From Bacillota bacterium (GTDB lineage: Bacteria > Bacillota > Clostridia > DSM-8532), in NCBI GenBank assembly GCA_023443745.1, contig JAEZTB010000058.1, positions 124,001-188,000 on the forward strand: a DNA stretch of 64,000 nucleotides. Reading direction: 5' to 3'. Within the stretch, counting starts at the first letter, position 1. Each line of letters begins with the position of its first letter. The notes below the pieces were generated by a model. It was not told the origin of the DNA. It did no database searches and was given only the letters and a program-made list of their open reading frames with translations. A program made the position numbers and the translations under genes. Shown here in pieces: positions 25,766 to 34,532 of this stretch.

Positions 25766-26757
25766 CAGGACTCACCGTTTTCTATGAAATTCTTGTCCGC
25801 AAAAACAGTTTTAATTTCATCAAGACGTTTTAGATAACGATTTGTTTGCGCGACTACTCTGACGGGGCGGGAAACAAGAAGGGTCCCGATTGTATCCTGC
25901 ATATCTTTACCGATTAAAAAATCAATAAATTTTTTCGCCGCTTCCACTGACGGTGCATTTTTTACAAGAGCAGCGTTTTGTGTGACAAAAACCGAACCTT
26001 CATTCGGATAAACGAGTTCTATGTCCGCACCTTCGCGTTTTAGTCTGGCACAAACGTCTTCATAAGACAAACCCGCCGCATATTTGCCGCTTGCCACATC
26101 AGACGGAATATTTTCCGCAAATGACAAAACCCCACCCTTCTCTAAAAGACTTTCGTAAATTTTATTTGCTTCGGTATTGAAGCTTATCGATTCCATAAAC
26201 CCAGAAGACGTATGAATAACTTTAGGAATAGCGACTTTTCCGAAAAGCTCCGTATTGAGCAAATCTGAGTATCTCGTTACGCTCAAATCACTGCACAGTG
26301 TTTTATTGATAACAATACAGTTGCCACGTAACATATAAGCAGTCCCCGGATCTATTTTATTTTGGCAACTCGGAAATACATACTGTTCGTTGCTGGAAAC
26401 GTAATGCTCAAACAATTGCTCATTATTGCGTATTTCATACAGTGTTATACCCATAATTAAATCGGCTTTCGGAGCGACTTTTTCTTCATACAACCGGTTT
26501 AATAAATTATCGCTGTTGTCCGAAACGATTTCCACAGATATATTTGTTTTTTCTTCAAAAAGTGATACCGCCGCTTCCGTAAGTTCTATTTGCTCGGAAG
26601 AATATACGACAATATGCTCGTTTGTGGAAGAATGCACCGCAGAAATATAAGGAACCGGATTGATAAAATATACAATCGCCCCGGCAGATATAATAAGAGA
26701 TAATATATAAAATATAACAAGCAAGCGAGCGGTAGATGACGGCATAATTTTTTTCAT
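25765..26757 (-). CDS. Membrane-anchored solute-binding protein, probable co-sensor
   Basis: A 330-residue protein with an N-terminal membrane segment (about 9-31, no lipobox Cys) followed by a type 2 periplasmic binding fold like the Fe(III)/anion-binding family (HIVVYSSEQIELTEAAVSLFEEKTNISVE ... GITLYEIR ... RGNCIVINKTL). I start it at the ATG at 26757, where GGGGA lies six bases upstream; a GTG 39 bases earlier lacks a ribosome site. It is fused in expression to the YesM-like kinase (one-base overlap). The uncleaved anchor and gene order suggest that it works as a sensor subunit rather than in transport. Confidence 0.85.
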   Translation of the reverse strand: MKKIMPSSTARLLVIFYILSLIISAGAIVYFINPVPYISAVHSSTNEHIVVYSSEQIELTEAAVSLFEEKTNISVEIVSDNSDNLLNRLYEEKVAPKADLIMGITLYEIRNNEQLFEHYVSSNEQYVFPSCQNKIDPGTAYMLRGNCIVINKTLCSDLSVTRYSDLLNTELFGKVAIPKVIHTSSGFMESISFNTEANKIYESLLEKGGVLSFAENIPSDVASGKYAAGLSYEDVCARLKREGADIELVYPNEGSVFVTQNAALVKNAPSVEAAKKFIDFLIGKDMQDTIGTLLVSRPVRVVAQTNRYLKRLDEIKTVFADKNFIENGES

Positions 26758-26950
26758 ACGTTTTCCCCGCGATAGATAGGAATTATTTTTTTGCACTATA
26801 CAAAACGCAATAAAATAAAATATATATTTATAAAATACACTGTGTTCTCAAAAAACAGTAGTGCTTTTAGATTTTTTTAGACCGGGAAAATTCAATATTT
26901 CTTACTGTGAAAACTATGCTGTATTATCAAAAGAGCGAGCACAAATACGC

Positions 26951-26986
26951 CAATAACCGCAAGGTAACTATTCCTTGCGGTTATTG
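26951..26986 (-). terminator. Fourteen-base-pair hairpin separating transporter and sensor genes
   Basis: CAATAACCGCAAGG and CCTTGCGGTTATTG pair perfectly around an eight-base loop, 14 bases after the second ATPase stop. On the minus strand the tail is GCGTATTTGTG, only mildly T-rich. It likely ends or attenuates the transporter operon. Confidence 0.7.
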
Positions 26987-27000
26987 TAACATTTTCAATT

Positions 27001-28059
27001 TTATTCGTCAATCGAATACCAATGAGGGTAAAGAAAATCCAACCGACAAACTTCTCCCTCGTTCGGTCCTTTTACGCGTCGTCCTTTTTGAATACGAATT
27101 TCCGTACCGTCAACGTCAACGGCGTAGTCAATAATCTCGCCGAGAAAAGCCTTGCGCTTGACGGTTCCTGGAACGCCACCCTCCGCAAGGAAGTTTATCT
27201 CCGACGGACGCGTTGCTAAAACAACTTTCCCGTTTTTAATAATACTGCCATCAGGGTTTGTTTTATACTTTATCGTTTCACTTCGCCCGACTTTAACTCC
27301 GTTCTCCGCAACAGACGCTTCAATGAAGTTCGACAAACCTATAAAATTAAACACAAAACGATTCACCGGTTCGTTGTAAACTTTTAACGGAGTGTCAATT
27401 TGCTGAACTACACCGCTTTTCATAACGAGTATGCGGTCAGACAATGCCATCGCTTCCGCTTGGTCGTGCGTAACATAAATTACCGCGAAACCGAATTCTT
27501 TCTGTAAGTCTTTAATTTCAAAGCGCATTTCTTCGCGCAGGTGCGGATCAAGGCTTGAAAGAGGTTCATCAAGAAGCATAACGTCCGGGTTGAGAGCGAG
27601 AGCCCGCGCGAGCGCAACACGTTGTTTTCCGCCTCCGGACAAATCCATAGGACTGATTTTTGCGGAATCAAGCAGATTAGTGTGTTTAAGGGCATTTTTT
27701 GTTACTTTATCAATCTCCGTGCGTGACATTTTTTTTAAGCGGAGTGGAAACGCAACGTTTTCATACACCGTCATATGCGGCCATATCGCGAACGCCTGAA
27801 ACACCATTCCGAAGTTGCGTCTCTCAGGTGGAAGATAATACCCTTTACGCTTTGAGCTTAACAGTTTTTCCCCAACGTGTATCTCACCGTCGTCCAAATC
27901 CTCAAATCCGGCTATCATTCGCAAAGTCGTTGTTTTTCCGCAACCGGACGGACCAAGCATTGAAAAACTTTCACCTTTGTTTATTTGCAGATTCAGATTC
28001 GACACGGCGGTAACATTGCCGAATTTTTTTGTAACGTCAACCAGTCTAACATACGACAT
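27001..28059 (-). CDS. ABC transporter ATP-binding protein (FbpC/PotA type), second copy
   Basis: A 352-residue ATPase. Walker A is GPSGCGKTTTLR, Walker B is VMLLDEPLSSLDP, the H-loop His is in YVTHDQAEAM, and a C-terminal TOBE-like region follows (about 240-350). The signature loop reads LSGGGKQRVALARALA, with Gly-Lys where LSGGQQQR is usual; the ABC Ser and the two Gly are kept, so function is likely. It is the last gene of a unit with one fused permease and another ATPase of the same class, so the two may form a heterodimer. Confidence 0.92.
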   Translation of the reverse strand: MSYVRLVDVTKKFGNVTAVSNLNLQINKGESFSMLGPSGCGKTTTLRMIAGFEDLDDGEIHVGEKLLSSKRKGYYLPPERRNFGMVFQAFAIWPHMTVYENVAFPLRLKKMSRTEIDKVTKNALKHTNLLDSAKISPMDLSGGGKQRVALARALALNPDVMLLDEPLSSLDPHLREEMRFEIKDLQKEFGFAVIYVTHDQAEAMALSDRILVMKSGVVQQIDTPLKVYNEPVNRFVFNFIGLSNFIEASVAENGVKVGRSETIKYKTNPDGSIIKNGKVVLATRPSEINFLAEGGVPGTVKRKAFLGEIIDYAVDVDGTEIRIQKGRRVKGPNEGEVCRLDFLYPHWYSIDE

Positions 28060-28074
28060 ATCAACTCCACCTCC

Positions 28075-29775
28075 TTAACTGTTCTTTGGCTTACGTTCAA
28101 GCACGCCCTTGATAAACGCCTGACCGATAACTATGATTATCAGCGCTACTCCGGCGAGAGCCGCCGCACGGACGGTGTCGCCGTCTTCATTAAGCGTGTA
28201 TATTGCAACGCCGAGGGTTCTTGTTGCGGGTGAATACAGCATGACCGAAACAGTCAACTCGCGAAGCGACGGCAGAAATATAAGGAAGAACGCTGAAATC
28301 ATACCGGGACGCGCGAGTGGAAGAACAATATCTTTAAGGGCGCGTCCCATTGTCGCGCCGGAAGCGCGGGCGGCTTCAATGAGGGAATCGTGAATTTGTT
28401 CAAGGGCTGCGGAGTTTGATTTAAGCGAAAATGCCATATACCGTGCAATATACGCAACGAGGATTATCCAAACGGTGTTATAGATATTTACGCCGAATTT
28501 CCCGCTCCAAGCGAGTATTACACCGAGGGCGATAACCGAGCCGGGTACCGAGAACGGGAGCATTCCGAGAAATTGTAAAACTCCTTTGCCGCGAACTTTC
28601 ATTTTTACAAGAACGTAAGAGATGATAACTCCGGCGAACATCGTTATAACGGCGGCAGCAAAACCAAGTGTAACACTGTTAAAGATAGCGTCTTTTGTCA
28701 TTTCCCATTCAAAGAGGACGTATTTATAGTTATCAAAACTTAAATTCTCGGAAGAGAATGGAAGACCGTAAGTTTTAAGTCCACCGACCAAAAAGATTAT
28801 TACAGTTGGTAATACTATGGTGAATAAAATATACAAAAGGCAGAATGCAAATAACGGCCAGCGAAGCCCACGCAGTTTCATTTCAATCGGTCGGAAACTT
28901 TTGCCGGAAATAATCTGATATTTTCCACCCGAGGTAACTTTATTCTGAATATACAGGATAAGTGCGGCTGTGCCGATAAGAATTGACGCAAGAATCGTTC
29001 CAGAGCGAATTGACGCGAAACTGCCCGCGCTTGCATTAATGCGTTCATAAATTAGTGTAGGAATGTTATACACACCGTTGCGAACGCCAAGAACCGCAAC
29101 TGTTCCGAAGTGAGCCATAGAATACAGCATAATCAAAAGCGAACCGGATAAAACGCTCGGCAACACGAGAGGAAGCGTAATCTTGCGTGTGATCGTGAAG
29201 AGTCCTGCGCCGGATATTCTTGCCGACTCTTCAAGCGTTGGGTCCATACGTTCAAGTGCTCCGGAAACCTGAATAAATACGAACGGAAACAGATACATTG
29301 TTTCAACAAGCATTATTCCGAGATACGAATAAATATTAAATACGGGATCAGTAAAACCGAAAACATCCATAAAGAAACGATTTATGTAACCCGAACGCGG
29401 ATTAAGAAGCATTTTCCAAGCAAGTGCGCCGATAAAACTCGGGAACATAAACGGCAAGAGGAACAGCATCTTCATAAACTTTTTCATCGGAAGGTCGGTT
29501 CTTGTAACAAGCCAAGCAAAGAATGTTCCGACAATTGTGCTGAAAAATGTTGTTCCACAGGCGATAATAATTGAGTTAAGCAATGCTTGATATGTTTGCT
29601 TGTCAAATAGTATTTCTTTAATATCTTTGATATTAAACGTACCCTCGCCGAACAAAGCGTTTACAAGTATAAGCAAAACCGGGAAAGCCACAAAAATTAC
29701 AAGTATTGCGATGGAAAGAAGGAGCAACAGACCGGTCACATTGAATTTCTTTTTCGTTAATATTGTATTATTCAT
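28075..29775 (-). CDS. ABC transporter permease, two fused membrane domains (FbpB type)
   Basis: A 566-residue permease with about twelve hydrophobic segments, made of two homologous halves. Each half has an ATPase-docking EAA loop: LEESARISGAGLFTITRKITLPLV (about 180-203) and LIEAARASGATMGRALKDIVLPLA (about 465-488). Fused permeases of this kind carry Fe(III), phosphonates or sugar phosphates. With two different EAA loops, two distinct ATPases could dock, which fits the two ATPase genes on either side (15 and 12 bases away). Confidence 0.94.
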   Translation of the reverse strand: MNNTILTKKKFNVTGLLLLLSIAILVIFVAFPVLLILVNALFGEGTFNIKDIKEILFDKQTYQALLNSIIIACGTTFFSTIVGTFFAWLVTRTDLPMKKFMKMLFLLPFMFPSFIGALAWKMLLNPRSGYINRFFMDVFGFTDPVFNIYSYLGIMLVETMYLFPFVFIQVSGALERMDPTLEESARISGAGLFTITRKITLPLVLPSVLSGSLLIMLYSMAHFGTVAVLGVRNGVYNIPTLIYERINASAGSFASIRSGTILASILIGTAALILYIQNKVTSGGKYQIISGKSFRPIEMKLRGLRWPLFAFCLLYILFTIVLPTVIIFLVGGLKTYGLPFSSENLSFDNYKYVLFEWEMTKDAIFNSVTLGFAAAVITMFAGVIISYVLVKMKVRGKGVLQFLGMLPFSVPGSVIALGVILAWSGKFGVNIYNTVWIILVAYIARYMAFSLKSNSAALEQIHDSLIEAARASGATMGRALKDIVLPLARPGMISAFFLIFLPSLRELTVSVMLYSPATRTLGVAIYTLNEDGDTVRAAALAGVALIIIVIGQAFIKGVLERKPKNS

Positions 29776-29787
29776 AATCTATACCTC

Positions 29788-30864
29788 CTATTTCAGCGGT
29801 GTTGCGGCATTGTACAGGTTCACGCCCAAAAAGTTCACAACGCATTTATCGCCGTCTTTAAGTAAAAGATTTTGTTCAATGGCTTCGTGTGTATTCATTT
29901 GGGCGCGGATTGTCTCGTCTCCAATTTTTATAAGGAAATCCATATCCGCTCCAAGAAAACTCGAACGCAGAACAACCCCCGGCGTCCCCTCTCCGTCACG
30001 GGAAAGTTTAACATCTGTCGGACGGAATGCCGCATATAAATCGTCCGAGAAAGCCTCATTTACGTAGTTAATAAACGCTTTGTTTTCGCCGGAGAAATAT
30101 TCATTGTTTACGTGTTTTACCGGGAGGAAACTCGATACTCCGAGAAAACGGAACACATAGTCGTTTACAGGGTGCTCAAACACCTCCGCAGGTTCTCCGA
30201 TTTGAACAATATTTCCTATTTTGTCCATAATCGCGATTCTGTCTGATATTGCAAGCGCGATTTCCTGATCGTGTGTAACGTAAAAAATCGTTATACCGAG
30301 TTTGCGCTGTAAATCTTTTATTTCAAAGCGCATTTCTTCGCGCAAATTAGCATCAAGGTTGTTGAGAGGTTCATCAAGAAGCATAAGTGACGGATTTCCT
30401 ACAAGCGCACGCCCGAGCGCGACACGCTGCTGCTGCCCACCAGAAAGTTGTGACGGCATACGCTGCTCTAACCCAATGAGGTTTACGATATCAACGATAT
30501 GCATTACTTTTTCATGGATTTCCTCATTGCTCATATTTTTTATTTTAAGCGGATACGCGATGTTGTCAAATACAGTCATATGCGGCCAAACAGCGTATTC
30601 CTGAAACACAACTCCCAAATCGCGGCGGTCTGGCGTGATAAGCGCGCGTGCCTCACCATCTGCAACGAGAGTGTCGCCGATATATATTTTTCCTTTGTCC
30701 GGCAACTCAAAACCAGCTATCATCCGCATAAGCACACTTTTCCCGCAACCAGACGGACCAAGAAGCGTGAAGCACTCGCCGTCTTTGATTGTCAGATTAA
30801 GGTTATTATGCACCTTGTGTTTATCATACGCTTTATAAATACCCTCAAGTTTTATTTGAGCCAC
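29788..30864 (-). CDS. ABC transporter ATP-binding protein (FbpC/PotA type), first copy
   Basis: A 358-residue ATPase with Walker A GPSGCGKSVLMR, canonical signature LSGGQQQRVALGRALV, Walker B LMLLDEPLNNLD and H-loop His in YVTHDQEIAL, then a TOBE-like C-terminal region. The GTG at 30864 is the best start, six bases after AGGGGTG. It is about as long as the second ATPase (352) but differs throughout, so the pair is not a fresh duplication. It follows the binding-protein gene after an intercistronic hairpin. Confidence 0.92.
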   Translation of the reverse strand: MAQIKLEGIYKAYDKHKVHNNLNLTIKDGECFTLLGPSGCGKSVLMRMIAGFELPDKGKIYIGDTLVADGEARALITPDRRDLGVVFQEYAVWPHMTVFDNIAYPLKIKNMSNEEIHEKVMHIVDIVNLIGLEQRMPSQLSGGQQQRVALGRALVGNPSLMLLDEPLNNLDANLREEMRFEIKDLQRKLGITIFYVTHDQEIALAISDRIAIMDKIGNIVQIGEPAEVFEHPVNDYVFRFLGVSSFLPVKHVNNEYFSGENKAFINYVNEAFSDDLYAAFRPTDVKLSRDGEGTPGVVLRSSFLGADMDFLIKIGDETIRAQMNTHEAIEQNLLLKDGDKCVVNFLGVNLYNAATPLK

Positions 30865-30884
30865 AAAAATCACCCCTTCTGAAA

Positions 30885-30913
30885 GACCTGCCCGATTTTA
30901 CACCGGACAGGCC
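30885..30913 (-). terminator. Intercistronic hairpin between binding-protein and ATPase genes
   Basis: GGCCTGTCCG and CGGGCAGGTC pair with two wobble or mismatched positions, followed by only TTTC. Such partial terminators commonly let the binding protein be made in excess over the transporter core. Confidence 0.6.
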
Positions 30914-30942
30914 TTAAAATACTTTCACTCTTTCGACGAATT

Positions 30943-32025
30943 TTAGTCCTGCATAATTTTCAAGAATGCATTAACGCGGGATTCTTTTTCGGCCATCATC
31001 TTTTGATAGTCAACTTTAATTGCACGGGATAACGCTTCTTCTGCTGAAGGGATATTGTATTTATCTGGCAATTTCACCGATGCAAGAACCGGAAGAGTAC
31101 CATTAGAAGCAATGATTGTCTGCGCATCTTCGGTAATAATGTAATCAAGGAATTTCTTCGCCGCATCAGGTTTCTTGGTATCTTTGAAAATTCCAATCGG
31201 ACTGGGGACAACCAACATTTCCGGCGGGTAAGCCATTGCGATTGTCGCACCACTGTTCACCTTATCAAATGTTATGTAATCAACCGCGAGGCTTGCGTAA
31301 AGTTCCCCGGAAGCCGTGTCATCGACAACTTGACCGGAACCTTGGCCCACAAGCGCGCCGTTTGAACGTAAATCTTTGAAAATTTTATCGGTGAATTTTT
31401 CTTCAAGCATTGCCACGCTGACATAGGCCGTTCCGGATTGCGACGGGTTCGCTATTGCGAAAGCATCTTTGAACTGTTCACCGAACAAATCAGACCATTC
31501 TTTCGGCGGTTCTTTAACAAACGTGGTATTATACGCAATGCCGAGCGTTCCCAAACGTGCCGGGATAAAGTAATCTTCCGTATTTTCAAGCGGGTTTAGT
31601 ACGTTCTCTGCGCCGGTTGGTTTATACTGCATCAGAATGCCTTCTTGTTTCATACTGAAAAAGTCAGGCACTTCACTTGTCCAGATAACATCTGCCATAA
31701 TTTGTCCGCTTTCGCGCTCTGTTGCGATTTTTGCCATAAGTTTACCCGCCCCCGCAGACTGGTAGTCAATCGGGACATCCGGGTTTTTCGCCGAGAAGTC
31801 TTTAACAAGGTCGGCAATCATTGATTCTTTCATTGATGTGTAAATGATGAGTTTGCCAGTGTCAACCGGACTCTTTGTGTTTTCAGCAGATGCCGTCGCT
31901 TCAGTTGTACTCGCTACAGGGGTTCCAACCGAGCCGCCAGAAGAAGACGAGCTGCATCCTCCGAGCGAGAAGAGTGTTGCCAACGCTAACAGTGTTACTA
32001 ACGCTAACGAAGTTTTCATTTTCAT
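30943..32025 (-). CDS. Fe(III)/anion-type ABC transporter substrate-binding lipoprotein
   Basis: A 360-residue lipoprotein. The signal peptide ends at lipobox SLGGC (Cys near 24), followed by a Ser/Gly-rich linker. The mature part resembles the ABC iron-binding family 1: LIIYTSMKESMIADLVKDFSAKNPDVPIDYQSAGAGKL ... VIWTSEVPDFFSMKQEG ... LGTLGIAYNT. Relatives bind Fe(III), 2-aminoethylphosphonate, phosphoglycerate or hexose phosphates, so the solute is open. It heads the unit SBP-ATPase-permease-ATPase, with its own AGGAGG-type ribosome site. Confidence 0.93.
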   Translation of the reverse strand: MKMKTSLALVTLLALATLFSLGGCSSSSSGGSVGTPVASTTEATASAENTKSPVDTGKLIIYTSMKESMIADLVKDFSAKNPDVPIDYQSAGAGKLMAKIATERESGQIMADVIWTSEVPDFFSMKQEGILMQYKPTGAENVLNPLENTEDYFIPARLGTLGIAYNTTFVKEPPKEWSDLFGEQFKDAFAIANPSQSGTAYVSVAMLEEKFTDKIFKDLRSNGALVGQGSGQVVDDTASGELYASLAVDYITFDKVNSGATIAMAYPPEMLVVPSPIGIFKDTKKPDAAKKFLDYIITEDAQTIIASNGTLPVLASVKLPDKYNIPSAEEALSRAIKVDYQKMMAEKESRVNAFLKIMQD

Positions 32026-32186
32026 AATTACTACCTCCTGAAAATGTTTTATATGCGAACAAACCGTTAAAATGGTTTATTTAATATTATTTTAGCGTAT
32101 GTAACAAGCTTTACTACCTAAAAAACAATTTAATTAGTTAAAATATCAAACAAATGCTGAGCTATGTCATATGGCACTTCGAATCA

Positions 32187-32375
32187 TTCTTCAAATTTTG
32201 ATTTTAGCAGGCCAAATGTGAAGGGTCGTTCAATCGTCCTTGTCACTTCATTTTTTCGGCTACCTATTTTGCAAATGTCCTGCATTCCTATGTGAATGTG
32301 AAACCACTGTCGCGCACCCACATAACGGGTGGTTTATCGTTTCGCACGCTTCGCGTGCTCAACAGGCTAAAGCCC
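32187..32375. other. Structured non-coding block with nested hairpins, possible mobile-element edge
   Basis: The 436-base gap between the transporter and the V-ATPase operon has no full gene. This part contains CACCC-N7-GGGTG and GCACGC-TTC-GCGTGC hairpins close together (about 32319-32355). On the minus strand there is a 33-codon open stretch without a clear start, reading MQDICKIGSRKNEVTRTI and ending at about 32187. The look is that of a dispersed repeat or an element remnant. The rest of the gap (32026-32186) holds the promoter region of the binding-protein gene, with no clear hexamers. Confidence 0.35.
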
Positions 32376-32377
32376 AT

Positions 32378-32421
32378 AAAAATATAACTATCAGTTGAAC
32401 AATATATTTCAACTGATAGTT
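32378..32421 (-). terminator. Terminator of the V-ATPase operon
   Basis: A perfect 14-bp stem, AACTATCAGTTGAA with TTCAACTGATAGTT, and eight-base loop, followed on the minus strand by ATATTTTTA. It lies 40 bases after the stop of the subunit D gene. Confidence 0.85.
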
Positions 32422-32461
32422 ACTATTTTTGACTCAAACTTTATTGCAAAAATCTAAAACT

Positions 32462-33118
32462 TTATGCGTTCTTATACTGATGTGCCTGCTCCAGCATCAT
32501 GTCCTTGACCTTCATGAGGCGGGTTAGGTTGCCGCGTTCATTTTCGTCCAGCTTCATAACAATATACTTGATGGTTTCCTCCAGGTTAGGGATCATTACG
32601 TATTCAAGAGCGTTAACCCGACGGCGGGTTTTCTCGATTTCATCGGCCATAAGCTGCGCTGATTTTTCCAGTTGGGCCAGCTTTAACAAATGCGGAGTGA
32701 CCTCCTGTAAAGCTATCATGGCCCCGTCCAATTCACCCGAAGTTGTGGCAAAGCCGTAGGGGAAAATATCCTCACTGCCCTGTCCCTCCGTCGAGAACTC
32801 AAAAACTGGAACCTCAACGCTCATGACATTTTTAGAGGATGCCTTTAAGGTCACCTTCTGCTTGGGGAAAATCAGAGCCTCCTCTAAATGGGTATCGCTC
32901 ATTAAGGCACGAGCCATAACGAACCGGGAGTGGACCTCCATGAGCTGTTTCTCCACGATTTCGCGCTCTGTACGATTTTCCCTGACGACCTCCAGAAACT
33001 TCTTCATGAGCTCGTCCCGTTTGTCTTTTAAGAGCTTATGCCCGCGCCGCGCTGTCTTTAATCTCTTTTTAAGGCCTGTAAGCACCATGCGGGTGGGATT
33101 GACGTTGAGCCTTGCCAT
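32462..33118 (-). CDS. ntpD: V-type ATPase subunit D (central stalk)
   Basis: A 218-residue coiled-coil subunit that rotates inside the A3B3 head. It starts MARLNVNPTRMVLTGLKKRL as in the family; I choose this ATG (33118) because AAGGAG lies seven bases before it. Long heptad-like helices at both ends (about 10-75 and 150-215) form the shaft. It follows the subunit B gene by four bases and is the last gene of the ntpFIKECGABD operon. Confidence 0.95.
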   Translation of the reverse strand: MARLNVNPTRMVLTGLKKRLKTARRGHKLLKDKRDELMKKFLEVVRENRTEREIVEKQLMEVHSRFVMARALMSDTHLEEALIFPKQKVTLKASSKNVMSVEVPVFEFSTEGQGSEDIFPYGFATTSGELDGAMIALQEVTPHLLKLAQLEKSAQLMADEIEKTRRRVNALEYVMIPNLEETIKYIVMKLDENERGNLTRLMKVKDMMLEQAHQYKNA

Positions 33119-33122
33119 GTCT

Positions 33123-34502
33123 TTACTCCTTGTTATTGGGGTGATATTTTTCAATGAATTCGGTCTTGATACGCTTAAGCTCTGATACAGGAAGTATGGA
33201 TAACAATTGCCAGCCTATATTCAAAGTATCCTCAATATTGCGATCGGTATCATATCCCTGTGATACATAATGCTTTTCAAATTCATCGGCGAACTTGGCA
33301 TACAGCTTATCCACGTCGGTCAAAGCCGCCTCACCCAAAATAGCAGCCAGTTCCTTGCTTTCCTTGCCTCGAGCGTAAGCCGCGAAGAGCTGGTTCATGC
33401 TGTCGGCATGGTCTTCACGGGTTTTGCCCTTACCGATACCCTTATCCTTCAAACGTGAAAGGGAGGGTAATACGTCAACGGGTGGTGTTAGCCCTTTCTT
33501 ATAGAGCTCACGGCTCAGTATAATCTGTCCCTCGGTGATATAGCCGGTGAGGTCGGGAATAGGATGAGTCTTGTCATCCTCCGGCATTGTGAGTATGGGG
33601 ATCAGGGTTATGGAGCCCTCTTTTTCCTTCATACGTCCGGCGCGCTCATATAAGGTTGCCAGGTCGGTATAGAGATAGCCGGGATAGCCGCGGCGACCCG
33701 GTACTTCTTTACGGGCAGCGGAAACCTCACGCAGCGCTTCTGCATAGTTGGTGATATCAGTGATAATGACCAGAACATGCATGTCTTTCTCAAAAGCCAG
33801 ATACTCGGCAGCGGACAAAGCCATACGCGGTGTTGCAATACGCTCTACGGCCGGGTCATTGGCCAGGTTCATGAAAAGAACGGCACGCTCGATGGCACCG
33901 GTTTTCTTAAAGTCACTAATGAAAAAGTCGGCTTCCTCAAAGGTTATACCCACAGCTGCAAACACAACGGCAAACTTGCTGTCAGTACCCAGAACCTTTG
34001 CCTGACGGGCAATCTGGGCTGCAAGCTCTGCATGGGGCAAACCTGAGCCTGAGAATATGGGAAGCTTCTGGCCACGAACCAGGGTATTCAGTCCGTCTAT
34101 AGCCGAGATACCTGTCTGGATGAACTCATTGGGGTAGTCTCTGGCCGTGGGGTTCATGGGAAGTCCGTTAATATCCAAACGTTTATCGGGAATGATGGCC
34201 GGTCCGTTGTCAATGGGCTTTCCAAGACCGTCAAACACTCGGCCCAGCATATCCAGAGAAGCTGGGAGCTCAAGGTTACGGCCTAAAAACCGAACCTTGC
34301 TGTTGGAGAGGTTTATACCTACTGCATTCTCAAAAAGCTGCACCAGCGCGGTATCGCCGTCAACTTCGAGAACTCTGCAGCGCCTGATCTCACCATTTGC
34401 AAGCTCTATCTCACCCAACTCATTAAAGGTAACCCCTTCTACATTACGGACGAGCATCAATGGGCCAGCTACTTCTGCTATTGATCGATATTCTTTAAGC
34501 AT
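33123..34502 (-). CDS. ntpB: V-type ATPase subunit B (non-catalytic)
   Basis: A 459-residue subunit of the ATPase head. In place of a P-loop it has FSGSGLPHAELAAQIARQ (about 150-167), as expected for the non-catalytic subunit, and keeps the RRGYPGYLYTDLATLYERAG segment at the catalytic interface. Length and motifs are normal. It lies 30 bases after subunit A and 4 bases before D. Confidence 0.97.
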   Translation of the reverse strand: MLKEYRSIAEVAGPLMLVRNVEGVTFNELGEIELANGEIRRCRVLEVDGDTALVQLFENAVGINLSNSKVRFLGRNLELPASLDMLGRVFDGLGKPIDNGPAIIPDKRLDINGLPMNPTARDYPNEFIQTGISAIDGLNTLVRGQKLPIFSGSGLPHAELAAQIARQAKVLGTDSKFAVVFAAVGITFEEADFFISDFKKTGAIERAVLFMNLANDPAVERIATPRMALSAAEYLAFEKDMHVLVIITDITNYAEALREVSAARKEVPGRRGYPGYLYTDLATLYERAGRMKEKEGSITLIPILTMPEDDKTHPIPDLTGYITEGQIILSRELYKKGLTPPVDVLPSLSRLKDKGIGKGKTREDHADSMNQLFAAYARGKESKELAAILGEAALTDVDKLYAKFADEFEKHYVSQGYDTDRNIEDTLNIGWQLLSILPVSELKRIKTEFIEKYHPNNKE

Positions 34503-34532
34503 GTCGCTTTTCTCCTTTCTTATGAGACGGGA

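Noticed and set aside
23284..32025. Claim that the transporter module is recently transferred DNA
   Set aside because: Codon use seems slightly richer in CG-containing triplets, but I could not measure it, and no integrase or direct repeats bound the module.
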